This document shows positions 7,004-15,782 of a stretch of 64,000 nucleotides of DNA, one piece after another (the stretch's first letter is position 1; each line of letters begins with the position of its first letter). Source of the stretch: Mesobacterium_A hydrothermale (GTDB lineage Bacteria > Pseudomonadota > Alphaproteobacteria > Rhodobacterales > Rhodobacteraceae); contig NZ_JAYLLH010000016.1 of assembly GCF_035818635.1 (NCBI RefSeq), positions 1-64,000 on the forward strand, read 5' to 3'. The notes beneath the pieces were generated by a model. That model was not told where the DNA came from. It searched no databases and was given only the letters and a program-made list of their open reading frames with translations. A program made the position numbers and the translations under genes.

Positions 7004-8587
7004 TGTTTCGAACGCTGCCGCCAGCAACGTGCGGGTATATGTGCTTTGCGGGTTTGCAAATACGCTTTCGGCGTCGCCAGCTTCGACCACATCGCCCTGT
7101 TTCATCACGATCAGCTTGTGGCTCATCGCGCGCACGACCTTGAGGTCGTGGCTGATGAAAAGATAAGCCAGGTCGTGCTTGCGTTGCAGATCGCGCAGCA
7201 GGTTCACGATCTGGACCTGAACCGTCATGTCCAGCGCGCTGGTCGGTTCGTCGAGGACCACCAAACGGGGCCGTAGAACCATCGCGCGGGCAATCGCGAT
7301 CCTCTGACGCTGGCCACCGGAAAATTCATGTGGATAGCGGTGCATCATTGCCGGGTCCAGCCCGACCTCGGTCATGACTTCCTCGACCAGCGTGCGAAAC
7401 GGGCGACCGTCGGGGCTGCCGTGCACGTTCAGGCCTTCGGCGATGATCTGTTCGCAGGTCATCCGCGGGCTGAGCGAGCCATAGGGATCCTGAAACACGA
7501 TCTGCATCTCGTTGCGCAAGCGGCGCAGTTGCCGGGTTTTCCAGTTGCGAATATCGGATCCGCGAAAGGTGATCTTGCCGTCGGAGTGGATCAGCCGCAT
7601 GATCGCCAGCGCCAGCGTCGTCTTGCCTGACCCGGATTCACCTACGATCCCAAGCGTTTCGCCCGCGCGCACAGACAGATTGGCCTCGTTCACGGCTTTG
7701 ACATAGCCCACGGTTTTTTTCAGAAACCCGCGCTGGATCGGGAACCAGATGCGCAGGTTTTCCGTCATCACCACGTCTTCTGCGCCCGGACGTACCGGCT
7801 CGGGGTGGCCCGTGCTTTCGGCGCTCAGCAACATCTGGGTATAGGGGTGCTGCGGGTTTGCAAATACGGTTTCGGTCGGCCCTGTTTCGACGATTTCCCC
7901 GTTTTTCATGACGCAGACCCTGTCCGCGATGCGGCGCACGATGCCCAGGTCGTGCGTGATGAACAAAAGGCTCATATCCTCGGACTGCTTCAGCTCTGCC
8001 AGAAGTTCGAGGATCTGGGCCTGGATCGTCACGTCCAGCGCGGTGGTCGGTTCATCGGCGATCAGCAGGTCCGGCCCGTTGGCCAGGGCCATGGCAATCA
8101 TCACCCGCTGGCGCTGCCCGCCCGACAATTGATGCGGATACGCGCCCAGCCGGGTTTCAGGGTCGCGGATGCCGACCTTGGTCAGAAGTTCGAGGATTCG
8201 TGCCCGCGCCGCGTCACCTGTCAGCCCTTGGTGCAGCGCAAGGCTTTCGCCCAGCTGCTTTTCCAGCGTGTGCAGAGGATTGAGGGAGGTCATCGGCTCT
8301 TGGAAGATGAAACTGATGTCGTTGCCGCGCACCTTGCGCAACACAGACTCGTTCGCGCCGATCATCTCTTCGCCGTTATATAGCACCGATCCCCCGACTT
8401 CGGCGGAATCCCCCAACAGTGACACGGTCGAAAGCGCCGTCACCGACTTACCGGACCCGGATTCGCCCACCAGTGCGACGGTCTCCCCCCGCCCGACATT
8501 GAAGGACACGCCCTTGACGGCTTGCGTGACCCGGCCGTCCTGCCGGAAACCGACCGTCAGGTTGCGCACCTCCAGCGTTGCACTCAT
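6992..8587 (-). CDS. yejF: peptide ABC transporter, double ATPase subunit (YejF-like)
   Basis: Cytoplasmic ATPase of an oligopeptide importer, with both nucleotide-binding domains fused in one 531-aa chain. Walker A motifs GESGSGKS (41-48) and GESGSGKT (316-323) are visible, each followed by its LSGG/FSGGQRQR signature and a Walker B ending in DEPT. Tandem ATPases of this length are typical of YejF/GsiA/DppDF fusions. The 4-bp overlap (ATGA) with the upstream permease shows translational coupling. Operon order SBP-permease-permease-ATPase matches yejABEF. The substrate is inferred to be short peptides. Confidence 0.93.
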   Translation of the reverse strand: MSATLEVRNLTVGFRQDGRVTQAVKGVSFNVGRGETVALVGESGSGKSVTALSTVSLLGDSAEVGGSVLYNGEEMIGANESVLRKVRGNDISFIFQEPMTSLNPLHTLEKQLGESLALHQGLTGDAARARILELLTKVGIRDPETRLGAYPHQLSGGQRQRVMIAMALANGPDLLIADEPTTALDVTIQAQILELLAELKQSEDMSLLFITHDLGIVRRIADRVCVMKNGEIVETGPTETVFANPQHPYTQMLLSAESTGHPEPVRPGAEDVVMTENLRIWFPIQRGFLKKTVGYVKAVNEANLSVRAGETLGIVGESGSGKTTLALAIMRLIHSDGKITFRGSDIRNWKTRQLRRLRNEMQIVFQDPYGSLSPRMTCEQIIAEGLNVHGSPDGRPFRTLVEEVMTEVGLDPAMMHRYPHEFSGGQRQRIAIARAMVLRPRLVVLDEPTSALDMTVQVQIVNLLRDLQRKHDLAYLFISHDLKVVRAMSHKLIVMKQGDVVEAGDAESVFANPQSTYTRTLLAAAFETPGA

Positions 8588-9777
8588 GAAAACGTCTTTC
8601 TCGGGTCAAAGGCATCGCGCACGCCTTCGAAGATGAAGACCAGCAGCGAAAGCATGATGGCGAAGACGAAGAAGGCGGTGAAACCCAGCCACGGCGCCTG
8701 AAGGTTCTGTTTTGCCTGCAAGGTCAGTTCCCCAAGCGACGGGGCCGATGATGGCAGGCCGAAGCCCAGGAAATCCAGGCCCGCCAGCGTGCTGATCGTG
8801 CCGGTTACGATGAACGGCATGAAGGTTAGCGTTGCGACCATGGCGTTGGGCAACATGTGGCGGAACATGATGGTCCAGTTGCTGACCCCCAGCGCCTTGG
8901 CCGCACGCACGTATTCCAGGTTCCGTGCGCGCAGAAATTCTGCCCGCACCACGCCCACCAGCGCGGTCCAGCCAAAGAGGATGGTGAGTATGATCAAAAG
9001 CCAGAAACTGCGCCCCAGGATCGCGAACATGATGATGATGACATAGAGCGACGGTGTGGCGCCCCAGATTTCGATCACCCGTTGGAAAATCAGATCCAGC
9101 AAGCCGCCGAAATAGCCCTGCAGCGCGCCCGCGATGATGCCGATCACGCTGGCGCAGATCGTCACGATCAGGGTGAAAACGATGGACAGGCGGAAGCCAT
9201 AGATCACCCGCGCAACCACGTCACGCTTGGTGTCATCGGTGCCCAGCCAGTTCTGGGCATTCGGGGGCAGGGGGGCCGCGCCGGGGCGATCCACCGGGGT
9301 CTTGTAGTTGTAAGGTATGGGGGGCCAAAGCGCCCAGCCTTTGTAAAATCCGCCCGGTGGCGAAATGCCGTTGTCCACCGCTTCGATCAAGGAATGCGGG
9401 GTGTCAAAACACCCTTCCAACCCACCTGTGCGGATCAGGCACTGGACCTCTGGGTCGCGATAGGCAGCCTCTGTCCGGAAATCGCCGCCAAAGGTGGTCT
9501 CCGGATAGAAAGTGAAGATCGGGGTGTAGAATTCGCCGCGATAGCTGACGAGGATTGGCTTGTCGTTGGCGATGAATTCCGCGCAAAGCGACAGGCCGAA
9601 CATCAGCAGGAACACCCAAAGCGACCAGAACGCCCGGCGGTTGCGTTTGAAGTTTCGCCAGCGGCGCTGGTTCAGCGGCGACAGCTGCCATCGCGGCTTG
9701 CGTGGCTCTTTCGGTGCGGGGATGGCCGGCGGGGTCGGGTGCAGGAACTGTGGATCGGTAGGAGCGGGGGTTCCCAT
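8584..9777 (-). CDS. yejE: peptide ABC transporter permease (YejE-like)
   Basis: Inner-membrane permease of the DppC/OppC/YejE class, 397 aa. An N-terminal proline-rich cytoplasmic stretch precedes a first membrane helix (about 50-68), a long periplasmic loop, and a C-terminal block of five helices with the ABC permease coupling motif EFLRARNLEYVRAAKALG. The long loop between helix 1 and the core, with YPETTFGGDF and NWLGTDDTKRDV, is a feature of YejE. It lies 3 bp after yejB and overlaps yejF by 4 bp. Confidence 0.92.
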   Translation of the reverse strand: MGTPAPTDPQFLHPTPPAIPAPKEPRKPRWQLSPLNQRRWRNFKRNRRAFWSLWVFLLMFGLSLCAEFIANDKPILVSYRGEFYTPIFTFYPETTFGGDFRTEAAYRDPEVQCLIRTGGLEGCFDTPHSLIEAVDNGISPPGGFYKGWALWPPIPYNYKTPVDRPGAAPLPPNAQNWLGTDDTKRDVVARVIYGFRLSIVFTLIVTICASVIGIIAGALQGYFGGLLDLIFQRVIEIWGATPSLYVIIIMFAILGRSFWLLIILTILFGWTALVGVVRAEFLRARNLEYVRAAKALGVSNWTIMFRHMLPNAMVATLTFMPFIVTGTISTLAGLDFLGFGLPSSAPSLGELTLQAKQNLQAPWLGFTAFFVFAIMLSLLVFIFEGVRDAFDPRKTFS

Positions 9778-9780
9778 GGA

Positions 9781-10866
9781 TTAGCCCTCTCGCTTTTCGA
9801 AATCGATACGCGGATCGACGACCACATACATCAGGTCGGAAATGATCCCGACAACCAGCCCGATCAGGCCAAAGATGAACAGCGTGCCAAAGACCACGGA
9901 GTAATCGCGGGCAACAGCCGCCTCGAACCCCAGCCGCCCCAGACCGTCGAGCGAGAAGATGGTTTCAATGATCACCGAGCCTCCGAAAAAGACGCCGATG
10001 AACACGGCCGGGAACCCGGCGATCACGATCAACATGGCGTTGCGGAAGACGTGGCCGTAAAGCACGCGGCTTTCCGACAAGCCCTTGGCGCGGGCGGTCA
10101 TCACGTATTGCTTCTTGATCTCGTCAAGGAAGCTGTTCTTGGTCAGCAGCGTCAGCGTGGCAAAGGCCGAGATGGTCGAGGCGACGACCGGCAGGGTAAT
10201 GTGCCAGAAATAGTCGAAGACCTTTCCGATCATCGAAAGTTCGTCAAAATTCTCACTTGTCAGGCCGCGCAGGGGGAAAATTTTCCAATAAGACCCGCCG
10301 GCGAACAGTACCAAAAGCAGGATGGCGAAGAGGAACCCCGGAATGGCATAAGCGACGATAATCGCCCCGCTGGTCCAGGTGTCAAAGGGAGAGCCGTCCT
10401 TCACTGCCTTGCGGATCCCGAGGGGGATCGACACGAGATAGGCGATCAGCGTTGACCACAGGCCAAGCGTGATGGAAACCGGCATCTTTTCCAGCACAAG
10501 GTCGATCACGCTGATCGAGCGGAAATAGCTCTCTCCGAAATCCAGCCGCATGTAATTCCACATCATGTTGAGGAACCGTTCCAGCGGCGGCTTGTCAAAG
10601 CCGAATTCCTTTTCCAGATCGGCGATGAAATCTGCGGGCAGACCACGGGCACCGGCATAGTCGCTTTCGCTCGCCCCGCCGCCGCCTCCGGCTTCGCCAC
10701 CGCCGCCGGAAATCCCCTGGAAAACGTCGCCGTCCCCTTCGATCTGGGCGATGATCTGTTCGATCGGGCCGCCCGGCACGAATTGCACCAGCGTGAAGTT
10801 GATGATCATGATGCCCAGCAACGTGGGAATGATCAGCAACAGCCGTCTTAGGATATACGCGCCCAT
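9781..10866 (-). CDS. yejB: peptide ABC transporter permease (YejB-like)
   Basis: Inner-membrane permease of the DppB/OppB/YejB class, 361 aa. Start MGAYILRRLLLIIPTLLG is the standard YejB N terminus; a longer open frame upstream runs into yejA and is not used. A Gly-rich periplasmic insert (about 50-75) follows the first helix, as is usual for YejB. The coupling segment KKQYVMTARAKGLSE is conserved. It lies between the binding-protein gene (13 bp) and yejE (3 bp). Confidence 0.93.
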   Translation of the reverse strand: MGAYILRRLLLIIPTLLGIMIINFTLVQFVPGGPIEQIIAQIEGDGDVFQGISGGGGEAGGGGGASESDYAGARGLPADFIADLEKEFGFDKPPLERFLNMMWNYMRLDFGESYFRSISVIDLVLEKMPVSITLGLWSTLIAYLVSIPLGIRKAVKDGSPFDTWTSGAIIVAYAIPGFLFAILLLVLFAGGSYWKIFPLRGLTSENFDELSMIGKVFDYFWHITLPVVASTISAFATLTLLTKNSFLDEIKKQYVMTARAKGLSESRVLYGHVFRNAMLIVIAGFPAVFIGVFFGGSVIIETIFSLDGLGRLGFEAAVARDYSVVFGTLFIFGLIGLVVGIISDLMYVVVDPRIDFEKREG

Positions 10867-10879
10867 TGTCTTGCCCTGC

Positions 10880-12766
10880 TCAGAATGCGCCGGCGTCCTT
10901 GAGCGCTTGCGCTTTTTCTTCGCTGTACCACCAGATCGACATCTCGCCCAGTGCCAAAGGCGGCGGATTGTCGGTATAGGGGCGTTCATAGACATCGAGA
11001 TAGGCGATGTTGTGTTCACCCTTGTACCACTGCGGTACCCAGATGTGCATCGCGCGCAGAACCCGGTCAAGCGCACGCACGGCAACGTTGAGTTCTTCGC
11101 GCGACTGCGCGTCGGCGATCACGCGGATCAGCTTGTCCACGCCTTCATTCGACAGGCCCGCAACATTGACCGAGCCGGGCGTGTTGGCACTGGCAGAGCC
11201 GAAAATCTGCTGCAATTCGTCCCCCGGGGTCTGGCTCATTGAAAAGCGCTGAGTGACCATGTCGTAGTCAAAGTTCTTTTCGCGTTCCTGGGCTTCTGCA
11301 GGATCGACGCGGTTGGCGGTCGCTTCGATGCCCAGCCGGTTCAGGTTTTCGATGTAAGGGTTGATGATGCGGTCAAAGCTGGGGCTGTCATTCAGCACCT
11401 CAAGCGTCAGCTTCTGTCCGTCCTTGTAGCGAAAGCCATCGTCGCCCACGACCCAGCCCGCATCGTCCAGAAGCCTGCCTGCGCGCCGCAAAAGGCGCCG
11501 GTCGGCCAGCGTGTCGGGGTCTGACGTAGCCGGAACATAGGCCGGTTCGGTAAACACGGTTTCCGGGAAGTACGCGCGCAGCGGTTCAAGGATCGCCAGT
11601 TCTGCCTCGGACGGCATGCCTTCGGCCTGCAAGGTGTCGGAGTTTTCCCAAAAGCTGTCGGTGCGTTCGTAAAGGCCGTAGAACAGCGACTTGTCAGACC
11701 ACTCGAAGTTGAAGGCCATGCCGATGGCTTCGCGCACGCGCGGGTCCTGAAACTTGTCGCGCCGCAGGTTGAACCAGAAACCCTGCGTGCCCGCCGGGCG
11801 TCCGTCAGGCAGGCTTTCCTTGATGACCCAGCCCTTGTCGAGCGCGGGGAAATCGTAGCCGGTGGCCCAGACCTTGGATGAATACTCTTCTCGGAAGTCG
11901 TAAGCACCGCCTTTGAACGCCTCGAACGCGGTGGTGTAGTCCGCGAAATATTCGACCTTCAGGATGTCGAAGTTGTTGGTGCCGATGCTGACGGGCAGGT
12001 CCTTGGCCCAGTAATCGTCGCGACGCTTGTAGGAGACAGATCGGCCCGGATCGACGCTTAGCAGATCGTATTCACCGGACCCCATTGGCGGCTCGAGGCT
12101 CGATTCCGCGAAATCGCGGTCGGCGTAATAGGCTTTGGACAGGATCGGAATGCCAGCCGCCGTCATCAACAGTTCCCGCAGCGGGCCGTCCGGGTCGAAG
12201 GTGAACTTGACCGTGAAATCATCCAGAGCTTCGGCGCCGGTGAAATACTGGAACGTAGTCTTGAAAGACGGCGTACCCTTGTCACGCAGGATTTCGTAAG
12301 AAAAAACAACGTCATGTGCGGTGACCTGGCTGCCGTCACGGAATTTTGCCTCGGGCCGCATGTGAAAGATAACCCATTCGCGGTTCTCAGGGTATTCCAG
12401 AGATTCCGCTACCAGCCCGTACATCGCATCGGGCTCTTCCAGGTTGCCGGTCATCAACGTGTCGTAGAACACCGAAGACAGCGCGGCGGCGTTGCCCTTC
12501 AGGATATAGGGGGTAAGGCTGTCAAAGGTGCCAAATCCCCAGGTTGAAAACGTGCCGCCCTTGGGCGCATCGGGGTTGACGTAATCCCAATGCTTGAAAT
12601 CGGCCGGGTACTTCAGCTCTCCGAAGGTGGAAACGCTATGTGCCCTGATGATGGTCTCTTGCGCTTGTGCCAGGTGCGGCGTCAGTGCGACCCCAAGGGC
12701 CATGATTGCCGCGATCAGACTGTTTCGCATCAGCGACCTTGTCATCTGCATCTGTCGTTTCTCCAT
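10880..12766 (-). CDS. yejA: periplasmic peptide-binding protein of ABC transporter (YejA-like)
   Basis: Extracytoplasmic solute-binding protein of family 5 (SBP_bac_5), 628 aa, delivering peptides to the YejBEF complex. A signal peptide (about 1-36, ending AQAQE) is followed by the SBP_5 fold with typical segments (YVNPDAPKGG, VTAHDVVFSYE, FWFNLRRDKFQDPRVREAI). ATG 12766 is chosen because GGAGGG lies about 6 bp upstream; a GTG five codons earlier is possible. First gene of a four-gene operon that ends at the terminator at 6969-7003. YejA proteins elsewhere bind oligopeptides and microcin C. Confidence 0.92.
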   Translation of the reverse strand: MEKRQMQMTRSLMRNSLIAAIMALGVALTPHLAQAQETIIRAHSVSTFGELKYPADFKHWDYVNPDAPKGGTFSTWGFGTFDSLTPYILKGNAAALSSVFYDTLMTGNLEEPDAMYGLVAESLEYPENREWVIFHMRPEAKFRDGSQVTAHDVVFSYEILRDKGTPSFKTTFQYFTGAEALDDFTVKFTFDPDGPLRELLMTAAGIPILSKAYYADRDFAESSLEPPMGSGEYDLLSVDPGRSVSYKRRDDYWAKDLPVSIGTNNFDILKVEYFADYTTAFEAFKGGAYDFREEYSSKVWATGYDFPALDKGWVIKESLPDGRPAGTQGFWFNLRRDKFQDPRVREAIGMAFNFEWSDKSLFYGLYERTDSFWENSDTLQAEGMPSEAELAILEPLRAYFPETVFTEPAYVPATSDPDTLADRRLLRRAGRLLDDAGWVVGDDGFRYKDGQKLTLEVLNDSPSFDRIINPYIENLNRLGIEATANRVDPAEAQEREKNFDYDMVTQRFSMSQTPGDELQQIFGSASANTPGSVNVAGLSNEGVDKLIRVIADAQSREELNVAVRALDRVLRAMHIWVPQWYKGEHNIAYLDVYERPYTDNPPPLALGEMSIWWYSEEKAQALKDAGAF

Positions 12767-12880
12767 AAGCTCCCTCCGCACAACGGTTCGCCCGCAGTTT
12801 TTCCTAAGATAAGCTAAAAGGCGCCGGTGCCCATATTCAAGTTGAGAAAATGTAATCTTCGGGCAATTCCCTGTGAGCCC

Positions 12881-12913
12881 AAAGAAAAACCGCTGCCCTT
12901 TCGGGCAGCGGTT
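12881..12913 (-). terminator. Terminator of cycY
   Basis: Perfect 11-bp stem (12888-12898 with 12903-12913, loop TTTC) with a run of Ts on the minus strand (AAAGAAAAA before the stem on the plus strand). It lies 27 bp past the cycY stop codon. Confidence 0.93.
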
Positions 12914-12940
12914 CGAAATCCACGCAAGGTGATGGGCCGA

Positions 12941-13456
12941 TCAGCCGCCCAGCGTTTCCAGGTAGGCGATCAGGTTGACGCGATCTGCGTCTTTCGGCAG
13001 GCCGGCAAAGCCCATGGTGGTGCCCGGCGCCGCTTCCTTCGGTTTTTTCAGGAAGTGGAACAGGTTTTCCGGGGTCCAGGTTTCCCCGACCTGAAGCAGC
13101 GCGCCGGAATAGTTGAAACCGTCAACCGAGTCGATCGCGCGGTTCACAACGCCGTCCAGGTGCGGACCGGTTGCGTTGTTGCCGTCAATCTTGTGGCAGG
13201 CGCGGCACTTGCCGAACACTTTTTCCCCTTTGCCCGCGTCAGCCGATGCCATCAGCGTGGCGAAATCGACTTGCGGGGCTTCTTCTTTCGGGCCTTCGTC
13301 TGCGGTTGCAATCACGTAACCCTGTGCGTGCTCTTCGCCGTGGCCTTCGCCACCAACGTGATACAGCGCCTCGGCGCTCATGTTGCCCAACAGGTAAATC
13401 AGCAGCGCACCGCAGAAACCCCCGAGGACCTTGGTCATCGTCATCGTGTCGAACAT
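12941..13456 (-). CDS. cycY: membrane-anchored cytochrome cy
   Basis: Class I cytochrome c tethered to the inner membrane by an uncleaved N-terminal helix; it carries electrons from the bc1 complex to cbb3 or aa3 oxidase (and to reaction centres in phototrophs). The 171-aa protein begins MFDTMTMTK, closely resembling the N terminus I recall for Rhodobacter cytochrome cy, then a helix (10-27), a linker rich in H, E and G, and the haem domain with CRACH (84-88) and a Met ligand in TTMGFAG. Start 13456 is the ATG giving this N terminus. Divergent from pheA. Confidence 0.93.
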   Translation of the reverse strand: MFDTMTMTKVLGGFCGALLIYLLGNMSAEALYHVGGEGHGEEHAQGYVIATADEGPKEEAPQVDFATLMASADAGKGEKVFGKCRACHKIDGNNATGPHLDGVVNRAIDSVDGFNYSGALLQVGETWTPENLFHFLKKPKEAAPGTTMGFAGLPKDADRVNLIAYLETLGG

Positions 13457-13487
13457 GGCTCGCGTATCCGTTTGAATCTCTCCGCTT

Positions 13488-13532
13488 GGGCTTCTACGGC
13501 TTCCCATTGGACAAGGCAAGGTATAGAAGCCC
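13488..13532. repeat. Inverted repeat in the cycY-pheA divergent promoter region
   Basis: Perfect 9-bp inverted repeat GGGCTTCTA (13488-13496) and TAGAAGCCC (13524-13532), 27-bp spacing, between the two divergent starts. The arms are three helical turns apart centre to centre (36 bp). It could be an operator or an RNA hairpin; no regulator can be named. Confidence 0.5.
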
Positions 13533-13591
13533 GATCGATACGTTCGGGCGCAGTTTTCGCGCTTGAAAAGACAAGAAAACGGGCCACGACC

Positions 13592-14425
13592 ATGACCAAC
13601 CGGATCGCTTTCCAAGGGGAACTTGGGGCATACAGCCATGAAGCTTGCCGCAATGCCCGCCCCGGAATGGAAGCTTTGCCCTGCCGCACCTTCGAAGAGG
13701 TGATCGGCGCGGTACAGACCGGCCGGGCCGATCTGGCGATGCTGCCAGTGGAGAATTCCACCTATGGCCGCGTCGCCGACATCCACCGCCTTTTGCCCGA
13801 AAGCGGTCTTCGCATTGTCGACGAAGCGTTTGTGCGCGTCCACATCAGCCTGATGGCGTTGCCAGGGGTCCAGATTGAGGATCTGGAGGTCGTGCGTGCC
13901 CACCTTGTTTTGTTGCCGCAGGCGGCGGATTTTCTGTCGCGCTATGGCATCCGGGGTGAAGCCGCCGCTGACAGCGCCGGTGCGGCTGCCGAAATCGTCA
14001 AGTCAGAGGACCGCACCGCCGGGGCGTTGGCGTCAGATCTTGCCGCCGAAATCAATGGCCTGCACATTCTGGCCCGCCACATCGAAGACCACGCGCACAA
14101 CACCACACGTTTTCTGATCATGGGCAAGGAACCCGATCTGACCCGCCGGGGCGATCATGGCATGATGACCACCTTTGTCTTTCAGGTCCGCAACCTTCCC
14201 GCGGCACTTTACAAGGCGATGGGCGGTTTCGCGACCAATGGCGTCAACATGACCAAGCTTGAAAGCTACATGGTGGGCGGGTCGTTCACGGCAACGCAGT
14301 TCTATGCCGACATTGAAGGCCATCCCGACGATGAGAATGTGAAGCGTGCGCTGGAAGAACTGGAATATTTCACCTCGATGCTGGAAATTCTGGGCGTCTA
14401 CCCCCGCGATCCGCGCCGCGACTGA
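13592..14425 (+). CDS. pheA: prephenate dehydratase
   Basis: Monofunctional prephenate dehydratase converting prephenate to phenylpyruvate in phenylalanine synthesis. The 277-aa protein has the catalytic domain (about 1-180) with FQGELGAYSHEA, the PVENSTYGRV segment and the NTTRF motif, then an ACT domain (about 195-270). The usual ACT ligand motif ESRP reads ESYM here, so phenylalanine feedback may differ. ATG 13592 is the first Met in frame with the family N terminus. Its TGA abuts the ogt stop on the other strand. Confidence 0.95.
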   Translation: MTNRIAFQGELGAYSHEACRNARPGMEALPCRTFEEVIGAVQTGRADLAMLPVENSTYGRVADIHRLLPESGLRIVDEAFVRVHISLMALPGVQIEDLEVVRAHLVLLPQAADFLSRYGIRGEAAADSAGAAAEIVKSEDRTAGALASDLAAEINGLHILARHIEDHAHNTTRFLIMGKEPDLTRRGDHGMMTTFVFQVRNLPAALYKAMGGFATNGVNMTKLESYMVGGSFTATQFYADIEGHPDDENVKRALEELEYFTSMLEILGVYPRDPRRD

Positions 14426-14878
14426 TCAGATCAGCAGGCCTGCCGCGCCTTCGTGGCGCAACAGCCACACCTTGGTTTCCACGCCGCCTGCACCGGAAAA
14501 CCCGCCCAGCCCGTTTGCCCCCAGAACCCGGTGGCAGGGAATGATCACCGGGATAGGGTTGCCGCCGCAGGCCTGTCCCACCGCTTGCGGCGGTGCCGAA
14601 AGCGCCGCTGCGATGTCGCCGTAGGTGACGGTGTCGCCAAACGGGATGGCCGCCATCCGGTCGCAGACCGCCCTCTGAAAATCCGATCCCCTGACGCGCA
14701 AAGGCAGGTCAAACACCTGTCGTTGCCCTGCGAAATATTCGCTCAGCTGCTGCGCAGCGGTGGTCAACACGGGCGTGCCGTCCGTTCCTCCGGTTTCCCA
14801 GGACAGCGCGACGATCGCTCCCCCGTCTTCGGTTACGGTCAGGTCTCCGAGCGGAGAGGAAACGGTCAGTCTGGGCAT
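14426..14878 (-). CDS. ogt: methylated-DNA--[protein]-cysteine S-methyltransferase
   Basis: Repairs O6-alkylguanine by transferring the alkyl group to its own cysteine in a suicide reaction. The 150-aa protein has the active-site motif PCHRV (Cys115) within VIIPCHRVLG and the helix-turn-helix segment FGDTVTYGDIA. At 150 aa it is the short Ogt/MGMT form without the Ada N-terminal domain. Its start overlaps the end of the DUF3253 gene upstream by 13 bp, so the two are cotranscribed. It converges on pheA with no spacer. Confidence 0.94.
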   Translation of the reverse strand: MPRLTVSSPLGDLTVTEDGGAIVALSWETGGTDGTPVLTTAAQQLSEYFAGQRQVFDLPLRVRGSDFQRAVCDRMAAIPFGDTVTYGDIAAALSAPPQAVGQACGGNPIPVIIPCHRVLGANGLGGFSGAGGVETKVWLLRHEGAAGLLI

Positions 14879-15099
14879 TTGGACAACCGGATCGGGCCGT
14901 GCGCGGTTTGTGGGTCGACCTTGGTCCCTTTTTGCGTGGCCGTCAGGGGCAGGGTGGCCGCCACGCGTCGAATGTGGGGCATCAACGGGCGCCAGTCATC
15001 TGCCAGTCTGCGGGCGGCTTCTGATGGACAGAATGTCTTGTCTGGCCCACGCGCCTCGGCCAGGGCCATCAGCACCCCCGCGATGTCATCATCGCGCAT
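14866..15099 (-). CDS. DUF3253 domain small protein
   Basis: A 77-aa protein resembling DUF3253 proteins: an N-terminal winged-helix-like part (VLMALAEARGPDKTFCPSEAARRL) followed by WRPLMPHIRRVA and a C-terminal QKGTKVDPQTAHGPIRLSK strand region. Molecular function unknown; the fold suggests nucleic-acid binding. ATG 15099 overlaps the stop of the upstream phosphatase gene by 1 bp and its end overlaps ogt by 13 bp. The coupling to a DNA-repair methyltransferase suggests a role in genome maintenance, but this is only inference. Confidence 0.8.
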   Translation of the reverse strand: MRDDDIAGVLMALAEARGPDKTFCPSEAARRLADDWRPLMPHIRRVAATLPLTATQKGTKVDPQTAHGPIRLSKCPD

Positions 15100-15590
15100 C
15101 ACTTGGGGCCAAAGACCCGGCGTTCAACGGTCACGCCCCCGGTGGCATCTGCGCGCACGATGGCCAGATCGCCATAGTTCAGCGGTGCGGGATCGGGAAG
15201 GCCAAGCCCGTCCCAGATAGCCGTGATGTTTCCCTTATTGCCGACCCAAAGGGCCGCTTTTCCCGCCGCTTCGCGCGCAAGGCGTGCGGTCGGGTTTTCC
15301 TGTGGGCGGCGCATCACCTCCAGCCCCCGGGCGGCGGCGATCGGGCTCGCCGTGTCCAGGTTCCGCTTGATGCCGGGGGCATAGATCGCGTCAAGCGCCA
15401 TGCCCTCCAGTGCTCCGACAAGCGCCTGTGCCCGTTGCCGGCCCTTTGCGGTCAGGTCTTCGCCCTCGCGGTCGCCATGGCGCACGATGTAGAGCGTGGT
15501 ACCAGGCCGCAGCCTGACAGATCCCGGCGTGCCCGCAGCGCAGCCAGCCAGAAATGCTGCGCCAAGGATCACAAATGCACGTCTTTGCAT
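15099..15590 (-). CDS. histidine phosphatase family lipoprotein
   Basis: A 163-aa phosphohistidine-type phosphatase with the catalytic RHG motif (LYIVRHGDREGEDL, about 35-48), related to SixA/phosphoglycerate mutase. The N terminus MQRRAFVILGAAFLAGC is a lipoprotein signal with lipobox LAGC, so the enzyme should be anchored to a membrane facing the periplasm. Start 15590 has AGGGGG upstream. First gene of a probable three-gene operon with DUF3253 and ogt. Substrate unknown. The chain is short, and a downstream second catalytic His is not obvious. Confidence 0.82.
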   Translation of the reverse strand: MQRRAFVILGAAFLAGCAAGTPGSVRLRPGTTLYIVRHGDREGEDLTAKGRQRAQALVGALEGMALDAIYAPGIKRNLDTASPIAAARGLEVMRRPQENPTARLAREAAGKAALWVGNKGNITAIWDGLGLPDPAPLNYGDLAIVRADATGGVTVERRVFGPK

Positions 15591-15748
15591 GACGCCCCCT
15601 CCGTTTCGGTCGGAACAGGATAGGCGGGGTAGGGGTATTCGGGCAATCCCCGTAGTTCTTTGGAGGCGTCGCGATGCAACAGCGGTACCGGGCGCGATTT
15701 TGGCACAAACGCAGTGCACCACCCTCTCCTGCGCGATGATCTGCAACG

Positions 15749-15776
15749 AAAAAGGCCGGGCAGTTTGCCCGGCCTT
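15749..15776 (-). terminator. Terminator of ileS
   Basis: Perfect 10-bp stem (15752-15761 with 15767-15776) and TTTTT on the minus strand, 7 bp past the ileS stop. Confidence 0.92.
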
Positions 15777-15782
15777 CCGATC

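Noticed and set aside
8857..10455. 532-codon plus-strand frame opposite the YejE/YejB genes
   Set aside because: Shadow of two permease genes whose motifs and overlaps are clear.
10867..11085. N-terminal extension of yejB
   Set aside because: It overlaps the yejA coding region; MGAYILRR at 10866 is the conserved start.
12827..13591. N-terminal extension of pheA through the antisense of cycY
   Set aside because: The added 255 residues are antisense to cytochrome cy; the family N terminus begins at 13592.
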